Shown piece by piece: positions 20,311 to 32,935 of a stretch of 64,000 nt of DNA. The stretch is from contig NC_068564.1 of NCBI RefSeq assembly GCF_022201045.2, positions 1,240,001-1,304,000 on the forward strand, given 5' to 3'. Source of the DNA: Citrus sinensis (Eukaryota > Streptophyta > Magnoliopsida > Sapindales > Rutaceae). The position numbers were made by a program, and so were the translations under genes. The notes under the pieces are model-generated. The model did no database searches. It had not been told where the DNA came from and worked only from the letters and a program-made list of their open reading frames with translations. Position 1 is the first letter of the stretch; each line of letters opens with the position of its first letter.

Positions 20311-21659
20311 TGTTTGTGTTTATTCCTTTCTTGTTAGGGTTTTAGCAGTGTAAAGATTGAAAGCTCGCTCTCTCGTTTGTGCTCTTTATTTTCTATTTAT
20401 TTTATTTTTATTTTTATTTTTATTTTTATTTTTATTTTTCTCAGAAGAGAAAAGAAGCGAAGCAGAGCGAAGCGAAGAGAGAGAGGAGAGCCACAGGATT
20501 GATGTGTGTGGGACTGGGAGTGTTAAGAAGATTAGACGGAGAAGAAGTGAGAGTGAAAATAAAAAACCTTATCCCCAATCGATTCAATTTGGCGCCGGCT
20601 CATGAGGTATGATTATGATTATCTAACATCCCCCTCCTCTCTCACTCACTCCCTCACTACCCGTTAAAATGAAAAATGAAAAATTAATAATTAATAATTT
20701 TTTTTAAAAAAGAAACAGTTATATAGTCCCCTCGACGACAACGTTTCAGGAATGCAGACCCAAGTAACAGGATAAACGGTACAGGTACTATTGAAAGTCC
20801 ACAAATATACGAAAAAAAATGCTTGTATAATGGGGACTTGACTCCCCCGCATAATGGGTTTAGTTGACTCCTCTTATCGGGATAAAATTGATCTCCCTCT
20901 AATTTATAATGAGGATTGATATTCAATCCGCACTATAATATGATTATTCAGAAAAGTCTCGAGTAATTTCTAATTATAAATATCAATATGAATTGAGCTC
21001 TTACTGTAGTATATAAAAAAAAGAAAAAATTTCACCCGTTGAAAGTGCTAAATCAAACATAGCATTACTTGCATTATGTTTTTAGTAATCAACGGCTTAA
21101 GCACTACTATTGTATAATTTTCTATACCATAAATTCGGATATTGCGACAGTCATGAATCATGAGCTAAGCATTTCACGAGTTAAGGGTGCAAGTAAAGCA
21201 CAGAATGCACCTTTCATATGGCAAAAGCAAAGTTTTTGTTTTTTTTCAAAAAGGGTTTCGCTTGCAAGAGCAACAACTAACAACTTCAAGCAAAGTTGAA
21301 AAAAATGAAAAAAGGAACGTAAGAGCTCTTTCTCAAAAGTATTTCACATTAACATTAAGAAGAATCCGCAGTTCATAACGGTGTTGGGGCAGCCGCCAAC
21401 AGGTATTCAAGCCCACCGCTTACATAAACTTCACCTTCAGAATTGCATTGCAGGGTGAAAATTAAAAACCCCAAACAAAAAAGAAAAAAGGAAAAAGATG
21501 TGACAATTTCATCCCAACAGAAACGCTTCAGAATTGTGAGGTCTTCACAAGTTGCCTTTGCTTGATCAATGGTCGCTTCATCCCAATGGAAATCCACTTT
21601 TGAATATGCTTCACTTCCCACCATTAAACAAAACTAGCAGAACCATTTCTGAAGATATG
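20311..21659. other. FTSH11 upstream region and PTB3 3' region
   Basis: No coding gene is supported. The part next to FTSH11 (to about 20620) includes its probable 5' leader and promoter, with an (ATTTTT)6 array at 20404-20439. The part next to 21660 is the probable 3' UTR of the PTB-type gene. The middle is AT-rich spacer with nothing recognised. Confidence 0.5.
20404..20439. repeat. (ATTTTT)6 hexanucleotide microsatellite
   Basis: Six perfect copies of ATTTTT lie about 95-130 bp upstream of the FTSH11 start codon, in the 5' leader or core promoter. Confidence 0.85.
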
Positions 21660-24600
21660 CTATTGCATGTGATCAGGTCTCGGTGGGGGCATTGCCCCGT
21701 GATGATGCTGCATGCCACTCTGGCCTGGCATGTGCATCTGCATCATTCCGGGGCCCATAGGCATAGAACCTGGAGGCATGTAGGGATGATTGCCCATCAT
21801 GGGCATGGATTGTGAAGCTGGTGGAACAGCTCCCCATCCGGCTGCAGTAGGCTGATGCATCATAGGCTGCTCCGGAGGCGGAGGAGCAAACTGCGCCCCA
21901 TTGTATTGATTAGCAGTGGCACCAACCATTGGAACCGGCTGTTGTCCAAGAATTGAAGGTTGCGAGTTCACCATGGGAGTGCTAGGGAGCGTATAATCTC
22001 TGCTCCTATCATTATTGACCTGAAATCAGCATATCAAGCACTGAATAACACGTCTCAAAGAATTTTCTGGAAACAGGAAAGGACTGAACAACTGTAAAAA
22101 TTAATCAACCTTAATACTAAGATCAGTATGGCGAGAGTATGATATGTGAAGCTTGCAAAACCCCCCATCATAGATACAGTGTCCTTCCAAAGCTTCCTTC
22201 GCAACAACAGCTGTCTGAACATCTGCAACCAGTGGCACCATTGCAACATCAATTAAGCACCTTAAATGACGACTTAGAGTTGTATGCCTAAGCAATATGG
22301 AGTTTATTATGAGGCAAATTATTAAGAAGAGACTTGGCAGATTCAGAAACTTACCAGGGTATTGAATCAAAGCCTGAAGTCCACCATTCTTATCAAACAT
22401 CGCAATCTTTTGGACAGGACCAAAAGCAGAAAAGACCTAGCCATGGGTTATAAAGGGGGCAAAACAATCAGTACTAAGAAAAGCATGCTTCAATAACAAC
22501 TTCAATACTAATTTTATGGTGGAAGGAAATACCATGTGTAAAACATCCAAGGTGACAGCATACTGCATGTTCTCAATAGATGCAAGAAGTACATTGCTCT
22601 CAGGTTCTAGTTTCTTTCCATCAAGACCAACGCTCAACTGCAATGATGCCATGAATACTTAATTAATCAGCAAACAAGCATATTAAAATGTGAATGTGGA
22701 GAAAATAAAGTAAAAAATTCATGGCAAGTAAAACTGCACCCATAAGATGCATCATGTAAAATGTAAGCTGTTTGCAAACAAACAGCATTTTGGCATGTAT
22801 GAAAAATATACAAAGGTCTAAAAGCAGCCACTCTATGATTCTTCTATGCATGGATGAAAACAATACACAGAATTAAAAATACTATGAAAACTTTACAGAA
22901 TACATAGCCTAGGCTAGAACCATGGTCTAATTGCCTCACATGAGCCGCATGTAGTTCAAGAACAATTTCATTGCAGTTTCCAGCTACCAATGCATATAAT
23001 AACTTACAATACACAGGATAAAAATACTATGAAAACTTTACAGAATACATAGCTTAGGCTAAAACCATGGTCTACTTGCTTCACATGAGCCACATGTAGT
23101 ACAGAAACAATTTGATTACAATTTCTAGCTGCCAATGCATATAATAGCAAACTTGTGATTCCAGCTACCTGGCCGCTAGCATCTATGGCCGATGGAGCAA
23201 CAGGAAGGTAAGGATTAGTGTAGTCCCTGAAAATTTCAAATAACATAAATGAGCTACAGAATAATAAGCATGCAACAGATAAGGGGAAGCCTGGTAAATA
23301 ATAAAAATGCCCATCATGATGGAACCACTAGAGAAACGAAAAGACAAGCAAATACAAGTCTTCTACAGGAGAGGACACACAAACAAAACATGAAATTAAA
23401 TAATCAGTGAGACAAAATTAATTAACAAGATTACCTGCTACGGTGGCTCTGAAATTTCACACTCAAGTCTGTGTGAGCAGAATATGTAATCCTTAGGGTA
23501 CACGGCCCCATATTTTCTGGAAGAAGATACCTGATACCAAGGATAATAAAGTCAATAGATCATCGTCGTGCTGCATGGACAGCAATGAAATTCTGATACA
23601 ACTGGCAAAGCACATAGCTTCATGTATAGGAAACGTGAATATTCAAGGAATCTGCATCTAACGAACCAACTAGCAAATTCACTAGAAAACAGAACAATCT
23701 AGTGAACAGTGTGCCAATTCTTGCTGAAACTATAAGACCTTGTAAATTAAAGAAAAGTAAAGCATGAGGAGTTTAATTCTCCATCTGAAACTTAATAGAA
23801 CACTTATGCAAAAAGCTCTTCAGTTTATGCAAAAAGCTCTTCAGTGGCTAGACATGTTATTATTTCCTATCATGTTTGCACCATCTAGAGGTATACACAT
23901 TCCACAGCAGTTAGACTAAATACCGTGTCAAAAAATTAATACAATCGTCACCTAGGGATGCTTCTTCCATCCAGGGCATTTTTTGCAGAAGAGGCAGTTT
24001 CTGTATCAGAAAATTGCACCAATGCCTGAAAAGATAATGCATTAAATGAGTTCATGTTCAGAGAATGCAAGAAACAAGGACTAAATTTTAGTAACAGCTA
24101 TTAAGTGCATATACCTGAAAACCAGCTGTCTTCTCGAAGGTAGTTATCTTATGCACAAAACCAAATGCTGAAAAGACCTGCAATATGAAAATGACTTTTA
24201 GAAGAGATAGTGTGAGACACATATTCTAAAAGTTTCAAAGAAAATATCCTGCGCTGTATCATCTAAGAATTGTCATAAATGTTGATACACAAATTTTGAG
24301 GTTTTAAACAAACAGATAGTGGCATTTTTTTCTCCAAGATAAATAGAAAACTGCATTGAAGCAAGGAAATAAGGAGTTCTAGAGAACTCTACTACTCCTG
24401 GGAGACTTAAGCTTGCATCAACACTTGTACAAGAACCAAGACATACAAGAAAGTTGAAAAGGTAATAATGGATAAAAAGATAAGCATCTATCTTTCAAAA
24501 AACTAACTAAGAAAAGGCAATTTTTCAATATGTTATGCGGCAGTTGACTGCATAGTATTATTACAAAAAAACAACTAATTAGATTCATTCTTTCAAGCTA

Positions 24601-25764
24601 AAAGTAACATCATATTCTTAAAACCTAGTAGGATCACTGACTGCTCTATAAACTCAGGACTTTGAACAAGGGAGTGAGAATATGTTTCTACCCCCATTCA
24701 ACACCACTGAAACCAACCCCCCGGGGGAGGGGGGGGAGTCAAATTCTATACGTATAAACTTTGCATATGGTAGACAGACAAATCTTATTTACACTAAAAA
24801 AAAGAAACTATAACCAAAATCCAATTGATTAAGTAAAAGTATTTATCACAAAAGCCTGAAAATGATCATACTGGATAAAACGTACACCATCATTAACTAC
24901 ACAACAACCAAAACATAGCATAGAGCACGCAGAAGTGAAAAGACAGAGGGATGCACAAGAGAAAAGAAATGAAATCACCCTAAACTATTAGAATGATACG
25001 AATAGGAAGGTAAGGAGGAAGTGTAGGGAAGAAAGAGACAGTGTTAAGGAAAAGGAGAAAGGAGACAAACACACATGTGCTCTTTCTCCTGATGCACTAA
25101 GCTGCCATTGGAGATATTTCCTTGACAAGGGCCTGCTGTCCATTTACATTCATGTCAAACAAAAGCTTTCCAAAACATGACAAACTACAACCTACTTACA
25201 GAAGCTCATTGATAACACCCTTGAGTAATATGTTACCTTGTCTAAACATAAATGGAAGGCATAAAGTGCACTTACCAGATGTAGAACATCAATGCTCACA
25301 AGCCGTGCGTCCGTACCCTCAATAGTTACCAATAGTACATTTCCAGCAACATCTGCTGTTGTTTTGTTATTCACAATTTCCTGCCTATTAGAATACTGCA
25401 GGTAGACAGTCTTCCCCCGCACTTGGGCAGGCTCAGAAGATGAGGCATAATATGATATCATTGCAATAGCTTGATTCAAATCGGCCTGAAGAAAATTAAG
25501 GAGTATGAAAGACAAAAAGTTAATAACATTATGGTTGAAGTTGGTGAAACAATACAGAACGATCCCACATCCACTTACAAATTCTATAAAAGCCTGATTC
25601 CGATTGGCTCCAACATTGCACTTAGTGTTCACAACCTTACCAAAGGGCTTACCAAGTTCAATTAACTCCTCCTCTGTGCATTCCCATGGTAAGTTTCTCA
25701 AATGGAGCACCTTAGATGGGGGTTGAGTGTACCGGAACTGCGGTTGACTAGACACAGATGCCAT
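21660..25764 (-). CDS. PTBP3-like: Polypyrimidine tract-binding protein homolog 3-like
   Basis: This is an RNA-binding protein expected to bind pyrimidine-rich pre-mRNA and influence splicing or RNA processing. There are ten exons on the minus strand: 25764-25579, 25485-25276, 24177-24115, 24025-23952, 23530-23435, 23226-23169, 22637-22533, 22436-22355, 22222-22110 and 22019-21660, giving 448 residues in one frame. There are three RRM domains. RRM1 runs from about residue 18 (KVLHLRNLPWECTEEE) to 95, RRM2 from about 111 to 190 (starting NVLLVTIEG) and RRM3 from about 244 to 325 (starting NVLLASIENM). RRM2 and RRM3 each carry the same VFSAFG segment. The C-terminal 110 residues are rich in Met, Pro, Gln and His. 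The three-RRM layout with this C-terminus fits plant PTB homolog 3 rather than PTB1/2. A 5'-UTR intron is likely (see 25767-26493). Confidence 0.92.
22861..23152. repeat. Tandem duplication, two ~146-bp units, in PTB3 intron 6
   Basis: The unit starting CAATACACAG at 22861 recurs at 23007 with few differences. Shared strings include AATACTATGAAAACTTTACA and AACCATGGTCTA. The array lies wholly within the intron between exons 6 (ends 23169) and 7 (starts 22637), and its end comes within 20 bp of the exon 6 donor. Confidence 0.85.
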
Positions 25765-25766
25765 CC

Positions 25767-26493
25767 TTTAAAACCAACCCAACCCAGTAAAGGACAAAAC
25801 AAATAACAGCTTCTCCCTTCAACTGCTACAATACAACCCAGATAAATATGAGATTCCACACCATAACAAACCAAACATAAATATCTCAGAAGGTAATCCT
25901 AAACTCTACATTTCATCTCCATTACATCAATGCACCAAATGAAATATATGAGAACTTTCTTGTCTAGAATCTAGATGGGCGACTTTCTTTGTCATATTCA
26001 CTTTGGGACCACATTGATTCAAAACAATTTCAAAAAAGAGCACTCAAACTAATAATTTCCGCATTTGCAACTTCTTTAGAATATGCTAAAATAAATTTTG
26101 TGCAGAAATTTCAAACAAGCTTCTAACAATTACAACAACCAGCCAATACAATCACCAGAACAATTGAAAAAGAGAATAATAGACAAAAATTATTTTTAAA
26201 AAAAAGTCTGTTCCATTCACTTTTAATAGTTTCAATAAGATACAACATATTTTGAAGCTTAACAAGACAACTTATCAATTGTATTATAGCTTCTGGAACT
26301 GACCTATTAAAACACATTTTCTTATATTTTCAGTGCCTTTTTTTTCAGGAAAACCAAAAAAAAAGAAAAAAAATGTAATCATCGTGTCGTTAATCTCGAC
26401 ACACGTAAATTGAGGAGTAACTGAAAAAAAAAAGAAGAAAAAAAAGATCGATTTTGTTGAATAGGGCAAATAGAGAGAGATAAGAAATCAATA
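25767..26493 (-). other. Probable 5'-UTR intron of the PTB3-like gene
   Basis: On the minus strand a donor (TACTTCTTGTAG followed by GTATTGATT) at about 26493 follows a plausible leader exon (about 26494-26570). A pyrimidine/T-rich acceptor (TTGGTTTTAAAG before GATGGCATC) sits at about 25767, just before the start codon. This predicts a ~727-bp leader intron, a common arrangement in plant RNA-binding protein genes. It is inferred from splice consensus only. Confidence 0.5.
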
Positions 26494-26687
26494 CCTACAA
26501 GAAGTAGAGAGCGAAGCCTTGATTTTGTGATAATTTCGAAGTTAGGGTTTCGGAGGAGCAAAATACAAAAGAGCCGATTGGAGGATTTTTCTATTTTTTA
26601 TCAGTGTGTTAGTTTTTCTATTTTTGTTGGCGCCGGGCTAGCGTAAGGTGCACCGGGTAGAGGTGAGGCCTGCTTTCGTTATGTATT

Positions 26688-28200
26688 GGTAAATTATCAT
26701 TTGTATACTTTAAATTTATATTTTTATAAAAAATATTATAATATTTTAAGAATGTATTAATTATTTATTTTTAATTGATAAAAATTATTTATCAATCATT
26801 AAATTATTAATTTTTGTTTAAAAGTTAACAGAATTATAATAAATTAATGATTTTATCCTTAAAAATTATCACTTATATATCTTTAAAATCTCTTATTATA
26901 ATTTTTTTACCCTAAAATTATCACTTATATCATATGAAAAAATGATATTACCCATCTAACGTCATTATTAGGGGTGGACATAAACCCACAACCGATGGGT
27001 TTACCCAAACCCAAACCAAATTAAATAGTTTGAGTTGGGTAAATCATGAAAATGGGTTAGATGTGAGTTTTATATAGAAAGTAATTTCATTATGGGTTGG
27101 ATATGGTTTACCCATGGGTCATGGACAAAACCCCAACACTCAAATTTTTCAAATGAAATAAATGAAAACAAAATAAATGAACACAAATAAGTAAAAGGCC
27201 ACCATTAAATTTTTTACGACGTGATCAATTGTCAACAGTTAGAAAATGAAAATAACATGTAAAAATAAATTTAAATTAAATAAATATTGTTGTAAATAAC
27301 ATAAATTTTTTTCTTATTTACAAAAATAATTCCTCCCACATGGAAGGATCATCATAGAAAGAACAGAAGACTCTACTAGTGATCAATAATAACTCGGCTT
27401 GGACTTGGTCCAATATGCTAGATGGGGGCTATGTTTTTTGTCAATAATTGAATGTAATGCCTATATTAGACCATGTACAAAACTTTGCTTACTATATAAT
27501 GAAATTAGAACATAAAGCATACACACTATATAATATCAGAATGTAAATAAAATTAATCATATAAGTAGACAACATAACGCAAAACTACCAAAACGATAAA
27601 TAAAAATAAATATTGCATAATTAAATAAATAACAAGTGGCAAAGTTTATTATTAGATTGTTAATATCATATTTGTGAAAGTTTATTATTAAAGTGTATGT
27701 TCTTATTTATTGAGAAATAATAATTTTTTTTATTTAACTTTATTTTGACTTTCTAGTATTTTTTAATTTAAGGATTAAGTTATTGTAAAATTTATAATTG
27801 TTATCCACTATGTTTTTTATATTTTAATATCAATTTAATAATTAATAACAATTAATAATTATTATAATTTTGATATAATTAAATTTTATTAAAATAAAAA
27901 TTATTTTGATAATAAAATTCAAATCAAACCCAAACCAAACCCAAATATTTGGTTTGGTTTGGGTTGGGTTAAAAATATTTTGGTTGGTTTACGTTGGATC
28001 TAAATTTTTATGGTTTGGTTTGGGTTGACTTAAAACCCAACCCATGCCCACCCCTAGTCATCATATCTAAACGGCAACTAACAGTTTGATAGACGACAAA
28101 TATATTTTGTTAACTTATGGTAGACGATTTATATACCCTAAAAGTGTTGTAGTAAATTTGATAACATAATAAATTAAGGGTATGCGATTAATAATTTCCC
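26688..28200. mobile_element. Mutator-type MITE interrupted by a hAT element
   Basis: The left end GGTAAATTATCATTTGTATAC pairs with the complement of the right end (GCGATTAATAATTTCCC). The 9-bp sequence TTATGTATT occurs directly outside both ends (26679-26687 and 28201-28209), a perfect 9-bp TSD as expected for Mutator-like elements. Without the nested hAT insertion and its TSD copy the element is about 417 bp and has no coding capacity. Confidence 0.8.
26969..28056. mobile_element. Non-autonomous hAT-type element, second family
   Basis: This 1088-bp element begins TAGGGGTGGACATAAACCCA and ends GGGTTTT-like complement sequence closing in GCCCACCCCTA. The flanks GTCATTAT (26961-26968) and GTCATCAT (28057-28064) match at 7 of 8 positions, a hAT-type 8-bp TSD. 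Subterminal AAACCCA/TGGGTTT motifs are repeated at both ends. No transposase frame exists. It sits inside the Mutator-type MITE at 26688-28200. Confidence 0.82.
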
Positions 28201-28780
28201 TTATGTATTTATAGGTGGAATTGGGGAGTGGCAGCAAGGAATTATTACTGTGTTAATTTGTTAAAACTATAAAAAAAAATGGGAATAAAATTAGGGTGGA
28301 TTTCATAAATTTAAAAATTATAGGAAGGTGAAAATGAAAATGAGTAAATAAGAATGAGGATGAAATTGATATTTATACTTACAATTATTATAATAAATAA
28401 CCACAATAACTAAGGTAATTTTTATATGTCAAGATAAATTAAAGACATCAATAACAACATAACTTATTTCGATCCATATATCTTAAGTAAAAAAATCTTT
28501 ATACCTCAAGTAAAAAATGTATTTTGATTTAATTTTCCATTTTAATTCTAACTCGTTCTAATTCTAATCTATTTTGATACCAATCCATTTTGATTGCCAA
28601 TCGGTAAACACAATGTTAATTTTTTTTTTAACTTCTAAAAATACTCATAAAAAAAACACTTCTTAATCCACTATAGTCTTCTTGCCATACAATATTATGT
28701 TGGAGTTAAAATTTTAAGATATGTCATCTATGTTATTGACGTTATTAATACATAAATGATATATGTTATAAAATATTTGA

Positions 28781-29349
28781 GGGTAAAATCTCATTTAATC
28801 CATATATTTTGAGGTTAGTACCCATTTAATTCCTATATTTTTAAAAATATATCAAGACATCTGAACTATTAAATTATTGACATCATTTCCATTACTTTTA
28901 GCTTGCTTTTACAATATTACTCTCTTACAATAATTTTTTTTTTGGACATTGATAAAAAATTAAATTGTAAATTTATTCCCAAAAAATAAAATAAAAACAA
29001 CATTTTTGTGGAAAACTCTAGAGTTACTATTAATGTTAAAAAAAATTGGTAATTTAATTTTTTAATAATATTAATATTTTTAGACATAAATGAACTTTTA
29101 CAAAATTAATATATATTCTTTTATTTTTATTTAATTTATGTGATTAAATTGATAATTTAATTTTTTTTATTAATGTCAAAAAAAGAAGAAACATTGTTGC
29201 AGAAATGAAATATTATAAACGCAATCAAAATAAAAAAATAATAATAATACAACTATCAATAGTCTAATACCAGAAATATTTTAAAATAAATATTTATAAA
29301 GATAGGGTCCAGCAAACACTAAATATAGGAATTAAATAAATTTTTACCC
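28781..29349. mobile_element. Terminal-inverted-repeat element (MITE)
   Basis: The left end GGGTAAAATCTCATTTAATC matches the complement of the right end (GAATTAAATAAATTTTTACCC) over about 30 bp with scattered mismatches. It is AT-rich and non-coding. A clean TSD was not found, so the superfamily is open. Confidence 0.55.
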
Positions 29350-29792
29350 CTGTTTTGATGAGTCATATCATATATCAAAAGGTCAGTGATTTGTTATCTC
29401 TTCCAACTTAATGCAAATCAACGAACACGTCAATAGAATGGTAAGAATATCATCACTTCACTTCTTAAGTCTGCTATAATAATTTCACTTCACCATTTGT
29501 AAAATATTTTCCTCTTCAATCCTAATTTTATTTTTATTTACTAGGCAATGACAATATTAATCTCTATATCAAAACAATTTAAAAGGAATTAATTTTCTTA
29601 ATTAAGAATCTTAAATAAGTATTAAGATTACTTATATGACATCGAAAGTTAAGTGCTACTAAACGAACACAAAAGGAAAAGAATACAAATCAAGATTTCA
29701 AGAAAAAAATCCAAATCACTTTTACAAGAAGATATATAGTCCAAGAATTATAATGTGATCGTTCGAATATATAGTAACAAATCAAGTATACT

Positions 29793-31581
29793 TCAAGGTT
29801 GGCCAACGAGCACATCCTTGTAAGGTGTTGAGGCAGGAGCAGGAACAGGAGTACTAGAAGCAGTGGCAATGCCAGCAGCCACTGCTATTGCTTCTTCTTC
29901 AGCTGCTGGCCTTTTTCTTCTCCTCTGCTCTTCTATAATGAGCGGGACTTGGCCTTCCCTTTCTTGCATCAGCCTTTCATGTGCTCCTCCTCGCAGTTTC
30001 TCAAGCCGCAGTCCATCCATTTGCTGCATCTTGAATACCTTAACCACATTAGTTAATCCTCCAATGAATAGCAATAGGCTTCCGATAATTCCAAGCCATG
30101 CCCAATCCGTGCTCTGCATAATTACAAGACAAATTAACTAAGTGCTTCTCATAATTGCATTACTTGCATACTTAGTACTAAACTCAACTACAATTGCACA
30201 ATTGGGAGTGCTTTTTTCCCTTACAAGAGTTCCTCTAGAAAATATATCAAATGCTTCCTTCAAATTTGCAAACACTTAAATCAAGCACTGAAATACTAAT
30301 ATAAGGTATTTGCCTTATAGCATAGCCTTTTGGTCAAGTCTTATACAAACAGTTTCATGCTGAGTCAAGAGGCTCAGTAAGATCTTTGGTCGATCACATA
30401 TAAAAAACTTACAACACATTTGTCATAACCCAAGAGAAACAACTTAAAAGGTATTTTTACATATCATCAGAGAGAAGCCTTCTCACGGCGGCACAAGCAA
30501 CCCCGTCACAAGTTTTTTTTTCCCCTCGTTCTTGATTAAGGAATGAACATAAATATGGTATGATGGAAACTTACAAGAAGCTCTGTCCCATGGTGCATCC
30601 ATCCAGCTTGTTCGCGGCTGTTGAGGATCGCACCTACCATTAACAACAAACTCCCCATCAAGAACGGAATGTGGACACTTTGTTGCAAGATTTGAACATG
30701 ACCATCAGCTCTCTCATAGATTTGACACGAGTTGTGAATTGATCCAAGCAACCATAAAACAGGGCCAGCAATAAGCATGTTCAGAGCATGCTTTTCCAAT
30801 TTAAAGAGACCATAATTTTTCTCTTCCTACAAAATTTGTAAAAAGCCACAAAAATTTTATTTCATTGCATAAATGAACCTATAATAGTCATAACTCTGTA
30901 TAGCTTGATTGATATAAAACAATCAGAAACCACAAGACGACAATTCAAAACCACAAATCTATTAATGCAGAATGGGCATGAACCCAATTGTCAGTTGGGG
31001 TGATTCCATTTTCATAACATGGCCAACCAAGTTGATTGTTGGCCGAACAAATTGTGCCCAAAAGTTTTAAACAAAGCCCAGAGCACAAGTCCAAATTTGA
31101 AGTCATTTCATTGCAATATATATAACTGATAGAGCAAAGACAAATCTACACAGATCGAGTGTACCTTATTTCTGTCAGGTTTATTTATGTGGATTGATAT
31201 ATAATATCAACAATGAAAACAAACCTGAATAAAGAGAAAGAGGATGGCCAAGAAAAAAAGAAGAGACCCGAGAGTCTGAACAACAGGAACCGCAAACTCG
31301 ACAAGGGCAAGCTGAATATCAAACCCTAATAAAGGAAACCAATAATTGATCCCAGCAAGATGAGCCAGAAGATCATGAACATTAATAACCATTATCAATG
31401 CCAAAGCTATAAGCAAAAGCACAAGACCCGATTTGGGTTCTCTTGAAAATTCGGCAGCAAATCCACCGAGAAGCACGATTGTTGCAAACACATAGAGCCC
31501 TGCATTCATGTACTCGGCTCGGTTTCTAGTCAATCGTGGGCCGTACATTCTGGTCTCTCTTGCCGACGCTAGCTTCACCAT
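29793..31581 (-). CDS. Multi-pass membrane protein, function unknown
   Basis: Three exons on the minus strand (31581-31225, 30826-30575, 30113-29793) encode 309 residues. About six hydrophobic segments are visible: roughly residues 24-45, 51-75, 86-119, 132-150, 169-190 and 208-231. The last is WAWLGIIGSLLLFIGGLTNV. A hydrophilic, basic and then Ala/Pro-rich C-terminal tail (about 232-309, with RRRKRP) follows. I do not recognise the family with confidence. The repeated GSLLLxxGxxxN pattern in segments 5 and 6 recalls small bacterial YrhK-type membrane domains, but that is a weak impression. No catalytic motif, signal peptide or known transporter signature is seen. The exon phases are clean and the frame is long, so the gene itself is well supported. 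Confidence 0.85.
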
Positions 31582-32901
31582 TATTATTGCAAATTAATTA
31601 ACAGATTTTATTGTAAAAACAAAGGTCACAAATTAAGATCAAATATGTGTGCTTTTGAAGTGGTCGTGCTAGAGTTCTTTGATCTTGTTCAAGTGAAGAG
31701 GTGGTATGATGTGAATCGCGAAGTGGAAGAGAGAGAAGTTGTTGGAGGGAGGGTACGTGTCTTCTTGCATGGTGATCAAATTGAGAAATTGAGTTTGAAC
31801 GTTGAATGAGAGAACACGTGTGATATCATCTCGTGAAAGAATTTTAGAATCCATCCCCGGTTATACAATTAATTAATACATTTACAATATTTGTAATTAA
31901 ATTTTATACAACTATTATTTATATATTGATTTTTTAAAATAAATATACACATATTTTATTATTTTTTAATTAATATATGATTGACATGCTACTCAAAGGA
32001 ATTTTAATTTTTTTTCATTTCACGTGTCTTAAGTGTTAAGATAGAGATGAAGGCTTAATTGGGCAATCTAAGAGTGATATGCTATAGAAGTTAATTATCG
32101 ATTTTTTTTTATAAAAAAAATCATCACTAGGTGTGGAACCTTCAAAATTAAGGGCTATCAAAGTAAGAAATTAAGAATAATTTAGACACTAGTTGTCAAA
32201 ACTTATGCTTTATTTGAATTTTAAAAAAAAAGTACGTGGATTTTCTATAATTATCTTTATAAAGTGGCCGTTGTACGTGTTTACACAAAACCATGGGGAG
32301 AAATATCATTGCCCTAATTTTATTCTACATTACTACAATCTACAATAAATTACATATTAGATTAGATGGAGTTTTTACTCAAAGAGTGGTATCAAATTAT
32401 ATAAAAGAAGATATTGGTATGCATGATAGGATATGATAAGATGATATAAGATTAGGTTAGATATAATATTATGTTATGGTCGGTGACTCGGTGTAGTGTA
32501 TATAGGATTGGCTTATAAATAATTATGTATTGTGTTTGATATGCAATTGGATAGCCATTAATATTTTTTATTTATTAATTTAGTTAAAATTATCTTAAAT
32601 TAATTATTACATCACAATCTAGAAAGTAAATTTGCTTCCCCAAAAACTCTATATTTTAGAGTTGAAGCTTTGAAATTTTGTATCAGAAGTTGAATATAGC
32701 CAAAAATTAAAAAAAAATCTATGAAGTAATAATAAGTATAAACTAAATAAAATAATATAAAATATAAACTAAATTAAATCAAAGTATCTAAAAATATAAA
32801 ATATAATCTATATTAAATAAATTCATCAGTAAATTTAAGCATTGGGGAAAAAAAGAAAGACAAAACCTTCTCTTAATATTTACTGTCATGCTCTATATTA
32901 T

Positions 32902-32935
32902 GAAATCACCAAGATTATGAAATCTTGGTGATTTC
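32902..32935. repeat. Perfect short hairpin, 15-bp stems
   Basis: GAAATCACCAAGATT (32902-32916), the loop ATGA, then the exact complement AATCTTGGTGATTTC (32921-32935). The stem is too short for a plant miRNA precursor by itself. It could be a relic of a transposon end or a structural element. Confidence 0.75.

Larger units (their letters stand above)
26561..29792. other. Transposon-rich intergenic region
   Basis: No gene is supported. It contains a Mutator-type MITE (26688-28200) interrupted by a hAT-type element (26969-28056), another terminal-inverted-repeat element (28781-29349), and AT-rich spacer. Confidence 0.6.

Noticed and set aside
31669-31854. 61-codon frame upstream of the membrane-protein gene on the minus strand
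   Set aside because: It has no family similarity and no splice link to the gene. It could be an upstream ORF in the leader, but nothing in the sequence shows this.
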